Translations under genes and position numbers: made by a program
Shown here: in pieces, positions 8,099 through 14,521 of the stretch
Position numbering within the stretch: position 1 is the first letter of the stretch
How the letters are laid out: each line of letters starts with the position of its first letter
Origin: Gallionellaceae bacterium
GTDB lineage: Bacteria; Pseudomonadota; Gammaproteobacteria; Burkholderiales; Gallionellaceae
Reading direction: 5' to 3'
Length of the DNA: 19,132 nucleotides
Assembly (NCBI GenBank): GCA_003151655.1
Contig: PLYB01000108.1
Span: 1 to 19,132, forward strand
The notes under the pieces: model-generated
The model's database searches: none
Told to the model about the DNA's origin: nothing
The model's input: the letters and a program-made list of their open reading frames with translations, nothing else

Positions 8099-8203
8099 CT
8101 CCTCTTTTCTCATCGTCCGTTCTCCGGCACGGAGACTAGCTACGCGCAGAAATGACGGATCAACCGGTTATGAAATGGTCGCAGTGGCAAATGAGAGGGG
8201 AGG
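8099..8203 (-). promoter_or_regulatory. Possible expression platform (anti-Shine-Dalgarno pairing) of the riboswitch
   Basis: Downstream of the aptamer the transcript carries a pyrimidine run CCTCCCCTCTC (complement of 8193-8203). It can pair imperfectly (CTCC plus TCT) with AGAGGAG (complement of 8099-8105), which overlaps the ribosome site of the PilZ gene. A short hairpin with arms CTCCG/CGGAG lies between them and has no U-run, so no intrinsic terminator is seen. Control at translation initiation is therefore the better guess. This is pairing by eye, not a computed fold. Confidence 0.35.
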
Positions 8204-8227
8204 CTTAACGCAGAAATACTTCTTCGG

Positions 8228-8310
8228 CTTGGCGACCCCGCTGTCATGTGGCATAGCCAGTTAGACCGGTGATTTTGCGTCCCCGCCTTTTGGTCGGGTT
8301 TGCTCTTTAC
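8228..8310 (-). promoter_or_regulatory. c-di-GMP-I (GEMM-I) riboswitch aptamer
   Basis: Read on the minus strand, this segment contains the conserved landmarks of the GEMM-I aptamer in order: GCAAACC, a hairpin stem CCCG(a)CC / GGCGGG, GGGACGCAAA, CACCGGTCTAA, a second variable hairpin (TGGC / GCCA), and the 3' block AGCGGGGTCGCC. These match the Vibrio Vc2-type consensus closely. One departure is that the first hairpin is capped by AAAA rather than the usual GNRA loop that docks onto the second arm. The element lies in the 5' leader of the receiver-PilZ gene starting at 8091, so that gene is predicted to be controlled by c-di-GMP. The direction of control (ON or OFF) cannot be told. Confidence 0.92.
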
Positions 8311-8318
8311 AACCTGTG

Positions 8319-8574
8319 GATTTAATTCTAGCTGAGGATAGTTAAAAAGTGTAAATATTTTTTGTCAGGTGGACTTTGTTAACTATTGGCAGCCTCACCA
8401 CTATTCGTTAGTCGATGCACATTTGGCCAGAGTGTCGGATACGGTCAGTCTTTTGTCGTTCCCGGTCATATGAAAATGGATGCTTGCCCTGCAATATACC
8501 GCTACGCTGATTGATCACTTAGCCGCGTGATGAACGCTGAATGCGGTTGTTTAAACCTGAAATTAGGAATACCT
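8319..8574. other. Intergenic leader upstream of the outer-membrane protein gene; no gene seen
   Basis: Together with the riboswitch leader this belongs to the 483-bp gap 8092-8574. It is AT-rich near 8340-8380 and offers only very short open frames without convincing ribosome sites. I see no second riboswitch, tRNA or clear terminator. It presumably carries divergent promoters for the PilZ gene and the outer-membrane protein gene. Confidence 0.5.
8325..8355 (-). promoter_or_regulatory. Candidate promoter for the riboswitch-PilZ transcript
   Basis: On the minus strand TTTACA (8350-8355) and TAGAAT (8325-8330) are separated by 19 nt. Transcription would begin near 8318, a few bases before the aptamer core, which is where a riboswitch transcript should start. 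The -10 box is good; the spacing is long. Confidence 0.4.
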
Positions 8575-9111
8575 ATGAAAACCCCGTTAGTAAGGCTGAT
8601 GTTCGCACTGTGGCTATGTTTTCCGTTTATGACACAAGCGGCAGACAAAGTTTTTATTGAAGCCGATCCCATTGCCTATGCCTTAAAAGGATATTCACTC
8701 CACGGCGGAGTAGAAATGGAAGGCTTTCGTTTCCAAATTGGCGCTTTCGGTCTGGAGGTGCCAGATGCAACGAGCAATAACACGAATTACAAATTAAGAC
8801 AGACGGGTGTCGGATTCAAGATCGACTACTTTGGTGGTAGCGACAAAGGAGCATTTGTTGGCGTTGAGTATGGCGCAACCAAAGTTGCGTATACCCTGGC
8901 TTCGGCGAGCTTTTCTGATACGCGACCGGCCAATTTGGCCGGTATCCGGATAGGCTACAAGTACGTCAATAGGTCGGGTTTTTATGTGATGCCCTGGGTC
9001 GGCATAGATAAAAATATTTCCGACATCAGCCCGATCAATCCTGCGGGTGAAAAATATGATGTTTCTGAATATTTGATTTTTCCCACCGTACATTTGGGAG
9101 TTCAGTTTTAA
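8575..9111 (+). CDS. Small outer-membrane beta-barrel protein
   Basis: The 178-residue product starts with a typical signal peptide: basic MKTPLVR, a hydrophobic core, and a likely cleavage after TQA near residue 22. The mature part is made of alternating hydrophobic/polar strands rich in Gly and aromatic residues (for example GVGFKIDYFGG and GAFVGVEYGATKVAY). It ends in VHLGVQF with a C-terminal Phe, the usual signal for insertion by the BAM complex. The size suggests an eight-stranded OmpA/OmpW-like barrel; the exact family is not recognised. I chose the ATG at 8575 because AGGA lies 7 nt upstream; the in-frame ATG at 8530 would put extra residues before the signal peptide. Its stop overlaps the stop of the convergent AraC-type gene (4 bp shared). 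Possible control by that regulator is only a positional guess. Confidence 0.8.
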   Translation: MKTPLVRLMFALWLCFPFMTQAADKVFIEADPIAYALKGYSLHGGVEMEGFRFQIGAFGLEVPDATSNNTNYKLRQTGVGFKIDYFGGSDKGAFVGVEYGATKVAYTLASASFSDTRPANLAGIRIGYKYVNRSGFYVMPWVGIDKNISDISPINPAGEKYDVSEYLIFPTVHLGVQF

Positions 9112-10130
9112 GGGGGCTGGCGTGCAGCCGCAGGGGTCATGCCGGTCCAGCGTTTAAATGCGCGATGAAACGGACTCGGTTCGGCGAAGCCCAACAGATA
9201 GGCCACTTCGCCCAGTGCCAAATGCCGATCAGCGATATAGCGTAGCGCGAGTTCTTTGCGAACCTCGTCCGCCAATTTGGCAAAGCGGGTTCCCTCGCTT
9301 TCGAGACGACGTTGCAGGCTGCGCTCACTCATGTGCATTTGTTTGGCTATTTCGGACAGCGTCTTCGGCCCTTGCGCCATGTGTTCTGCCAGATAGTTGC
9401 GAACGGTTGTGGTGAAATCCGGCGTGATGGAAATGGTGCTGGCAAGCAGTTGCTCTGCGTGTGCCATCACGATACGGGATAGTCCCGGATCGGCATCGGG
9501 AATAGGGTAGGCCATAACGGAACGCGGCAAGGTCAATGAAGACAGCTGCGCTCCGAATACGGGTGTTACACCGAAAATCCGCAGATGTTCCGATATTTGA
9601 TCGGGTTTGGCATGGGGGAAGGTAATGGAGAGCGGAGTCAGAGATTGTCCGGTCATTTGCCTGCCAATGATGAACAGCGATGCCAAAGTGAATTCCGATG
9701 CGTGCCGACATGGGCGTATATCAGCCGAGTTGAACTGGTGCTCGATGCAGATAGTGTCCATTTGTTCGACGACATTAAATGCCGCGAGATCGTGAACCAG
9801 TCTGTTGTAGCGAACCATCCGCGCCAAAGCGCTACCCAAGTCCGGCGCGGTGCGGACAGCGTAGTCGAACACATCGAATGCGCCGGGACGAATCATCGCT
9901 GCTGCATGCAGGCCGAAATCGGCATCGTTGCTTAACTCTGCGGCGGCATTCCAGAGTTTCGTTTCGAGCGCGAGCGGGATTCTGGCATCAGGATTGGTGT
10001 GGGTAGCCGGATCGAAGCCCGTAACCCGGTATAGCTCCTGTGCGGAGACTCCTGTTGCAGTGGCCGCATGGGCGATGAACAGGCCAATTCTGGACAGTAC
10101 CGTGGGGATGCTGCGGGGAAAGTTTTTCAT
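9108..10130 (-). CDS. AraC-family transcriptional regulator (OruR/ArgR-like, arabinose-binding-type N domain)
   Basis: At 340 residues this matches the AraC subgroup with a long N-terminal ligand/dimerisation domain (residues about 15-205, PF12625-like: TGFDPATHTNPDARIP, then DFGLHAAAMIRPGAFDVFDYAV). The C-terminal DNA-binding domain has two helix-turn-helix units, at about 258-277 (LSEIAKQMHMSERSLQRRL) and 306-327 (LGEVAYLLGFAEPSPFHRAF), followed by the conserved RWTGMTPAAAR. The ligand is unknown. It has no obvious Shine-Dalgarno before the ATG at 10130. It is divergent from the DUF4260 gene (61-bp gap) and convergent with the outer-membrane protein gene, so either could be a target. Nothing in the sequence identifies an operator. 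Confidence 0.92.
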   Translation of the reverse strand: MKNFPRSIPTVLSRIGLFIAHAATATGVSAQELYRVTGFDPATHTNPDARIPLALETKLWNAAAELSNDADFGLHAAAMIRPGAFDVFDYAVRTAPDLGSALARMVRYNRLVHDLAAFNVVEQMDTICIEHQFNSADIRPCRHASEFTLASLFIIGRQMTGQSLTPLSITFPHAKPDQISEHLRIFGVTPVFGAQLSSLTLPRSVMAYPIPDADPGLSRIVMAHAEQLLASTISITPDFTTTVRNYLAEHMAQGPKTLSEIAKQMHMSERSLQRRLESEGTRFAKLADEVRKELALRYIADRHLALGEVAYLLGFAEPSPFHRAFKRWTGMTPAAARQPP

Positions 10131-10191
10131 GGCGAATAGTGTAATACGAACAAGGCGGTCAAGAAATTAAACATATGAGGAGGGCGTCTGT

Positions 10192-10614
10192 ATGTCAGGT
10201 GAAACTAAAGGTGCTGTGCGTATCGTGCTGAGGCTAGAGGGGTTGTGTGTGCTGATTGCAGCGTCAGTCGCTTATGCAAAATATGGTTTTTCCTGGGGTA
10301 CATTTGCGCTGTATTTTTTTATGCCTGACCTTTCCTTTTGCGGATATTTCGCAGGTTCAAGGGTGGGTGTTGTTTGCTATAACCTAGCGCACTCATACAT
10401 CGGGGCAATTGTCTGCATAGGAGCAGGTTTGGCTTTTTCGACACCAATGATTTTTTGTGCAGGCATCATCTGGAGTGCCCACATTGGCTTTGATCGGGCA
10501 CTTGGTTTTGGGCTCAAGTATGCAAATGGCTTTAGATTTACTCATCTGGGCCTCATCGGGAGTTTTTTCGAAAATACATCCAAAACAGTGGGCCGCCAAG
10601 ACACTGTACGTTAG
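10192..10614 (+). CDS. DUF4260 family membrane protein
   Basis: The 140-residue product has the DUF4260 pattern: L-R-L-E-G near the N terminus, several hydrophobic segments, P-D-L-S-F-x-G-Y-F-A-G-S-R-V-G, Y-N-L-A-H-S-Y, and the C-terminal H-I-G-F-D-R-A-L-G-F-G-L-K-Y-x-x-G-F-x-x-T-H-L-G. About four membrane spans are likely, so it should lie in the inner membrane. The family has no established function. GAGGAGGG lies 8-9 nt before the ATG, a strong ribosome site. It is divergent from the AraC-type gene and ends 10 bp before the convergent HEPN gene. Confidence 0.87.
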   Translation: MSGETKGAVRIVLRLEGLCVLIAASVAYAKYGFSWGTFALYFFMPDLSFCGYFAGSRVGVVCYNLAHSYIGAIVCIGAGLAFSTPMIFCAGIIWSAHIGFDRALGFGLKYANGFRFTHLGLIGSFFENTSKTVGRQDTVR

Positions 10615-10624
10615 GTCAGTCAAA

Positions 10625-11089
10625 TCATGTTTTGAGAGAACTCAATATCCCATTCCATTTCGACTGTAAGGCATCACGATTTTCTTTTGAACAAAGGCTG
10701 CTGTCGATATGAATAAGCATGTCGAGGTTGTCCAGCGACCATTGGATATGGTCTTTCGCGTCTATGTCGGAAAACAATCGAAATGGGGCGCTTTCCGATT
10801 CTGCAACCGGGTATCTCGATCCAAGATAGGTTCTGGTCATTACTTGTGCGGATCGTTTCTCGGCAGCAGAAAATTGATGCAATCCCGCATCTTCGATCAG
10901 GACAATGAGTTGACTTAAATCATGCGTGCGGACAAGTGGAAGGCCCGCTTTTAGCAGCAATCCTTTATTCATCATCTCAACTGATTGCTGGGCATTGATA
11001 CAGCTTTGCAACCATTTCCCCGCACGAAATAGCTCCAGCGACGTGTCCAAATTGTCCATGGCTTGATCCGTCCATACCTCGTAACTCAT
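10625..11089 (-). CDS. HEPN domain protein (partner of a minimal nucleotidyltransferase)
   Basis: The 154-residue helical protein shows the HEPN-family pattern: an N-terminal W-T-D-Q-A-M-D-N-L helix, A-Q-Q-S-V-E-M-M-N-K-G-L-L-L-K-A-G, R-T-H-D-L-S-Q-L, and T-Y-L-G-S-R-Y-P. The gene overlaps the nucleotidyltransferase gene by 4 bp (ATGA). HEPN/MNT pairs are known as toxin-antitoxin modules in which the nucleotidyltransferase modifies the HEPN toxin. The RNase motif of toxic HEPN proteins, R-x4-6-H, is not present: R54-T-H56 is too short and R104 to H114 too long. So this may belong to the PF05168-type HEPN group that is not clearly a ribonuclease. The fold call is good; toxicity is doubtful. 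Confidence 0.85.
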   Translation of the reverse strand: MSYEVWTDQAMDNLDTSLELFRAGKWLQSCINAQQSVEMMNKGLLLKAGLPLVRTHDLSQLIVLIEDAGLHQFSAAEKRSAQVMTRTYLGSRYPVAESESAPFRLFSDIDAKDHIQWSLDNLDMLIHIDSSLCSKENRDALQSKWNGILSSLKT

Positions 11090-11388
11090 AGCCGGGCACC
11101 TTGCGAAACGGCTTGGCTAAATGCCGCGTTTTTAGCCAGAGATTCAGGGGTGAAGTTCAATACATCCTTGGGGCGATCAACGGAAGGGAAATGCGTGCTA
11201 TTAAAATCGCGGCCTGCTGAAATACAAACAATATCCACATCTGACAATCCGTCCCACTCATTCTCTGTGGCAAACGAGCCGATCAAGTGAAATTCAGTAT
11301 CTGGCGGGAGGCGCGCAACATCGCGCCGCAGGTCTTCGATCAAGCGTGCTTTAATCTCATTTCGAATTTCGGAAATAGTTCTCTTCAT
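11086..11388 (-). CDS. Minimal nucleotidyltransferase (MNT) domain protein
   Basis: The 100-residue protein carries the nucleotidyltransferase core: G37-S38-F, then S49-D50-V-D52-I-V, matching GSx(n)SDxDIxV with two metal-binding Asp residues. It is shorter than catalytic polymerases and matches MntA-type antitoxins, which transfer AMP to their HEPN partner. The C-terminal 25 residues are less typical. The 3' end overlaps the HEPN start by ATGA, so the two are coupled. No clear Shine-Dalgarno is seen before the ATG at 11388. It is divergent from xseB with a 120-bp gap that holds the second copy of the 19-bp repeat. Confidence 0.86.
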   Translation of the reverse strand: MKRTISEIRNEIKARLIEDLRRDVARLPPDTEFHLIGSFATENEWDGLSDVDIVCISAGRDFNSTHFPSVDRPKDVLNFTPESLAKNAAFSQAVSQGARL

Positions 11389-11439
11389 TTTGAACGGGCT
11401 TCACGGCGCCTATACGACACAGTGAATTATATAGTTATT

Positions 11440-11458
11440 CGCACAAAAATTGCTGTAA
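11440..11458. repeat. 19-bp direct repeat, copy 2
   Basis: Identical to 7122-7140 and in the same orientation. This copy lies between the nucleotidyltransferase gene and xseB and includes TTGCTG, the best -35 candidate for xseB. The sequences on either side of the two copies differ. Confidence 0.7.
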
Positions 11459-11479
11459 TGATGCGGCATTGGGTAAAAT
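11450..11479 (+). promoter_or_regulatory. Candidate promoter of the xseB-ispA-dxs operon
   Basis: TTGCTG (11450-11455) and TAAAAT (11474-11479) are separated by 18 nt, giving a start near 11486 and a leader of about 23 nt before the xseB ATG. The -35 box is part of the 19-bp repeat. Both boxes deviate from consensus. Confidence 0.45.
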
Positions 11480-11508
11480 GCCCTCCTTTAGTGATGGGAA
11501 TAATCAAG

Positions 11509-11751
11509 ATGGCCGGAAAGACCCCCAAGGCTTTGTCTTTCGAGGCGGCTGTGGCTGAATTGGAACAAGTGGTGGCAAATATGGAATCCGGCAAATTGTC
11601 ACTGGAGGATTCTCTGGCGGCATATCAACGCGGTGCCGAGCTATTAACGCAATGTCGTACACGTCTGGACGATGCGCAGCAACAAGTGCGTGTATTGGAA
11701 GACGGCGTATTGAAAAACTTCTCTGATTCCACAAAGGCGGGTGATGCCTAA
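11509..11751 (+). CDS. xseB: Exodeoxyribonuclease VII small subunit
   Basis: The 80-residue product matches XseB: L-S-F-E-A-A-V-A-E-L-E-Q-V-V, M-E-S-G-K-L-S-L-E-D-S-L-A-A-Y-Q-R-G, and a C-terminal heptad-rich helix ending in L-E-D-G. XseB packs against XseA in the exonuclease VII complex, which degrades single-stranded DNA; xseA is not in this window. I chose the ATG at 11509 because GGGA lies 8-9 nt upstream; an in-frame ATG at 11494 and longer upstream extensions have no ribosome site and are not conserved-looking. Its end overlaps ispA by 8 bp. xseB next to ispA and dxs is a common proteobacterial arrangement. Confidence 0.94.
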   Translation: MAGKTPKALSFEAAVAELEQVVANMESGKLSLEDSLAAYQRGAELLTQCRTRLDDAQQQVRVLEDGVLKNFSDSTKAGDA

Positions 11752-12631
11752 TTTTCAAGCGTGGATCAGTGCGCATCAGCAACGTTTTGAGGAACTGTTG
11801 CGTCAACTGCTGCCGTCGGCTGATATCGCACCGCAACGCTTGCATGCGGCAATGCGCTATAGCGTGTTGGAGGGTGGCAAACGCGTGCGGCCCTTGCTGG
11901 CTTTCGCCGCAGGTGAATTAGCCGGGGCAGATGTTGCACGCGTCAACTACGCTGCCGCCGCTGTTGAACTCATTCATGCCTATTCGCTGGTACACGACGA
12001 CATGCCGTGCATGGACGACGATGTGCTGCGGCGCGGCAAGCCCACTTGTCACGTCGAATACGATGATGCAACCGCATTGCTGGTGGGCGATGCACTGCAA
12101 AGTATGGCTTTCCAATTGCTGTCTGAACATCGCTTGAGCGACGACGCGGCCAAACAATTACACATGGTGAAATTGCTGGCTGTGGCCAGCGGCTCGCGTG
12201 GCATGGCGGGCGGACAAGCTATCGACCTCGCCAGCGTGGGCAAGCAGCTCAGCTTGCCGGAGCTGGAGCAGATGCACATTCACAAAACGGGTGCGTTAAT
12301 TCGCGCAGCGATTTTGTTGGGCGCACATTGCGGTAATTTGGAGCAGGCGCAGCTCGACCAGCTTGATCGCTACGGCAAATGCATCGGGCTGGCCTTTCAG
12401 GTGGTAGACGATGTGCTCGACAGCGAGGCTGATACCGCCACCTTGGGTAAAACAGCGGGCAAAGATGCGGATAACGACAAGCCGACTTATGTGACGCTAC
12501 TCGGTGTGACTGCCGCGAAGAAAATGGCAGCGGAGTTGCATCAGGAAGCATTGCAATCGTTGTCCGAATTTGGCAGCAAGGCCAGACGCTTAAACGAGTT
12601 GGCCGACTTCATCGTAATGAGAAAATTTTGA
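11744..12631 (+). CDS. ispA: Farnesyl diphosphate synthase
   Basis: The 295-residue protein carries all signatures of short-chain trans-prenyl transferases: G-G-K-R-V-R-P near residue 44, the first Asp-rich motif H84-D-D-M-P-C-M-D-D-D93, G-G-Q near 156, K-T-G-A at 181, and the second motif D222-D-V-L-D. It condenses IPP with DMAPP and GPP to farnesyl diphosphate in the cytoplasm, feeding quinone and undecaprenyl phosphate synthesis. The ATG at 11744 lies inside the end of xseB (8-bp overlap), with AGG upstream as ribosome site. A GTG one codon earlier is possible but less likely. Its stop overlaps the TTG start of dxs. Together with dxs it supplies isoprenoid precursors. Confidence 0.96.
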   Translation: MPNFQAWISAHQQRFEELLRQLLPSADIAPQRLHAAMRYSVLEGGKRVRPLLAFAAGELAGADVARVNYAAAAVELIHAYSLVHDDMPCMDDDVLRRGKPTCHVEYDDATALLVGDALQSMAFQLLSEHRLSDDAAKQLHMVKLLAVASGSRGMAGGQAIDLASVGKQLSLPELEQMHIHKTGALIRAAILLGAHCGNLEQAQLDQLDRYGKCIGLAFQVVDDVLDSEADTATLGKTAGKDADNDKPTYVTLLGVTAAKKMAAELHQEALQSLSEFGSKARRLNELADFIVMRKF

Positions 12632-14484
12632 TCCAGAATACATCCCCGATACTCGAAACCATTAACTCGCCCGGCGATCTGCGCCAGCTTGAGCGCAAGC
12701 GCTTGCCGCAACTGGCCGACGAGTTGCGCGCTTTCATGATCGATTCGGTAAGCAAGACGGGCGGGCATCTTTCCTCCAATCTCGGCGCGGTCGAACTCAC
12801 CATCGCCTTGCATTATGTATTCAATACGCCGGACGATAAGTTGGTGTGGGATGTCGGACACCAGACTTACTCGCACAAAATTCTGACCGGAAGACGCGAG
12901 GCGATGAAGACCCTGCGTATGGAGGGCGGTCTTTCCGGTTTCCCCAAGCGCAGCGAAAGCGAATTCGATGCGTTCGGTACCGGCCATTCCAGTACCTCGA
13001 TCTCGGCGGCGTTGGGTATGGCGGTAGCCGCACGGCTCGCGGGTAACGACAAGCGTGCGGTCGCCATTATCGGCGATGGCGCGATGACGGGCGGCATGGC
13101 ATTCGAGGCGCTGAATAGCGCGGGTACGCTGGACGCTAATTTATTGGTGGTGCTGAACGATAACGACATGTCGATCTCCACGCCGGTCGGCGCGCTGAAT
13201 AATTATCTGGCCAAGCTGATGTCGGGTCGTTTTTATGCGGCGATGCGGCGCGGTAGCGAGAAAGTTTTGAAAGGTATGCCACCCGTGCTGGAATTCGCCA
13301 AGCGCGCGGAAGAACACGTCAAAGGCATGGTCACGCCGGGAACCTTGTTTGAAGAGTTGGGCTTCAATTACATCGGCCCCATCGACGGGCATGATCTCGA
13401 TACTTTAGTGACCACGCTGCAAAATATTCGCGAACTGGAAGGGCCGCAGTTTTTGCACATCGTCACCCAGAAGGGCAAGGGCTATGCCCATGCGGAAGAA
13501 GATTGCGTGCTGTATCACGGCGTGGGCAGGTTTGATCCGCTATGCGGCATTGTCGCCAAGCCTCCGGCGAAAAAAACGTACACCCATATTTTTGGCGATT
13601 GGCTGTGCGACATGGCTGCTGCCGACGACAAGTTAGTCGGCATTACTCCCGCGATGTGCGAAGGTTCCGGCATGGTCGAGTTTGCGCAGAAATTTCCGCA
13701 GCGCTACTTCGACGTGGGTATCGCCGAGCAGCATGCACTCACTTTTGCGGCGGGTTTGGCCTGCGACGGTTACAAACCGGTGGTGGCGATCTACTCCACT
13801 TTTTTGCAACGCGCTTACGATCAGCTCATCCACGACATAGCCATTCAAAATCTGCCGGTGATGTTGGCGATAGACCGTGGCGGTTTGGTGGGGGCGGATG
13901 GCGCAACGCACGCGGGCAGTTTTGATCTGAGCTTCCTGCGCTGTATTCCGAACATGACCGTGATGACTCCCGCCGACGAGAACGAATGTCGCCAGATGCT
14001 GACTACCGCCTATCGCCTGAATACGCCGACAGCCGTGCGTTATCCGCGCGGCACCGGAACGGGAGTCGCTGTAGCCGCAGAGCTGAAGTCCCTGCCGGTA
14101 GGCAAAGGCGAAGTGCGTCGTCAAGGTAAGCAAGTCGCCATGCTTGCCTTCGGCTCTATGCTGGCTCCCGTGCTGGATGCTGCGGAGCAGCTCGATGCCA
14201 CGGTGGCGAATATGCGCTTCGTAAAACCGCTGGATGAAGAATTGGTATTGCAGTTGGCGCGCGAACATTCCTTGCTGGTGACCGTGGAAGAAAACGTGAT
14301 TCAGGGGGGCGCGGGTAGTGCGGTGGCCGAATGTTTGGCGCAGCACGGTATTGCCGTGCGCGTGTTGCATCTCGGCTTGCCCGACCATTTTATTGAACAG
14401 GGCGAGCACAAACAATTGTTGGCGGATTGCGGTTTGGATGCTGCCGGATTATTGAAATCCATTACACAATTTGGACGCATCTGA
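12628..14484 (+). CDS. dxs: 1-deoxy-D-xylulose-5-phosphate synthase
   Basis: The 618-residue protein matches DXS over its full length. It has I-N-S-P-x-D-L-R at the start, H49 in GGHLSSNLG, GHQTYSHK with H78, FGTGHSSTS with H120, and the thiamine-diphosphate motif GDGAMTGG (149-156) ending at NDNDMSIS. The transketolase pyrimidine region is D-V-G-I-A-E-Q-H-A. It joins pyruvate and glyceraldehyde 3-phosphate into DXP, the first step of the MEP pathway and a precursor for thiamine and pyridoxal phosphate. The only reasonable start is TTG at 12628, overlapping the ispA stop by 2 bases; no ATG or GTG gives the conserved N terminus. The rare start and weak ribosome site suggest translation coupled to ispA. 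Confidence 0.97.
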   Translation: MIQNTSPILETINSPGDLRQLERKRLPQLADELRAFMIDSVSKTGGHLSSNLGAVELTIALHYVFNTPDDKLVWDVGHQTYSHKILTGRREAMKTLRMEGGLSGFPKRSESEFDAFGTGHSSTSISAALGMAVAARLAGNDKRAVAIIGDGAMTGGMAFEALNSAGTLDANLLVVLNDNDMSISTPVGALNNYLAKLMSGRFYAAMRRGSEKVLKGMPPVLEFAKRAEEHVKGMVTPGTLFEELGFNYIGPIDGHDLDTLVTTLQNIRELEGPQFLHIVTQKGKGYAHAEEDCVLYHGVGRFDPLCGIVAKPPAKKTYTHIFGDWLCDMAAADDKLVGITPAMCEGSGMVEFAQKFPQRYFDVGIAEQHALTFAAGLACDGYKPVVAIYSTFLQRAYDQLIHDIAIQNLPVMLAIDRGGLVGADGATHAGSFDLSFLRCIPNMTVMTPADENECRQMLTTAYRLNTPTAVRYPRGTGTGVAVAAELKSLPVGKGEVRRQGKQVAMLAFGSMLAPVLDAAEQLDATVANMRFVKPLDEELVLQLAREHSLLVTVEENVIQGGAGSAVAECLAQHGIAVRVLHLGLPDHFIEQGEHKQLLADCGLDAAGLLKSITQFGRI

Positions 14485-14503
14485 GGGCGTATGCCATACG
14501 CCC
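14485..14503. repeat. Palindromic hairpin directly after dxs, possible dispersed repeat
   Basis: gggcgtatgccatacgccc is a near-perfect inverted repeat (9-bp arms around one base; 7-bp stem with 5-nt loop as RNA). It begins at the base after the dxs stop and is followed by cctacg. It has no U-run, so it is not a classic intrinsic terminator. Such gggcgta/tacgcccc palindromes look like small interspersed repeats; copy number cannot be seen here. Confidence 0.55.
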
Positions 14504-14521
14504 CTACGAAAATGTGGTGAC

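Noticed and set aside
8116..8134. Hairpin ctccg/cggag in the PilZ leader as an intrinsic terminator
   Set aside because: The stem is only 5-6 bp and no U-run follows on the minus strand.
11287..11508. Upstream extension of xseB to about 11287 and the alternative ATG at 11494
   Set aside because: The extension would overlap the nucleotidyltransferase gene on the other strand and adds residues unlike XseB; ATG 11494 has no ribosome site, while 11509 does.
13633..14415. 260-codon open frame on the minus strand inside dxs
   Set aside because: It is a GC-rich shadow of dxs with no recognisable domain; dxs is unmistakable on the plus strand.
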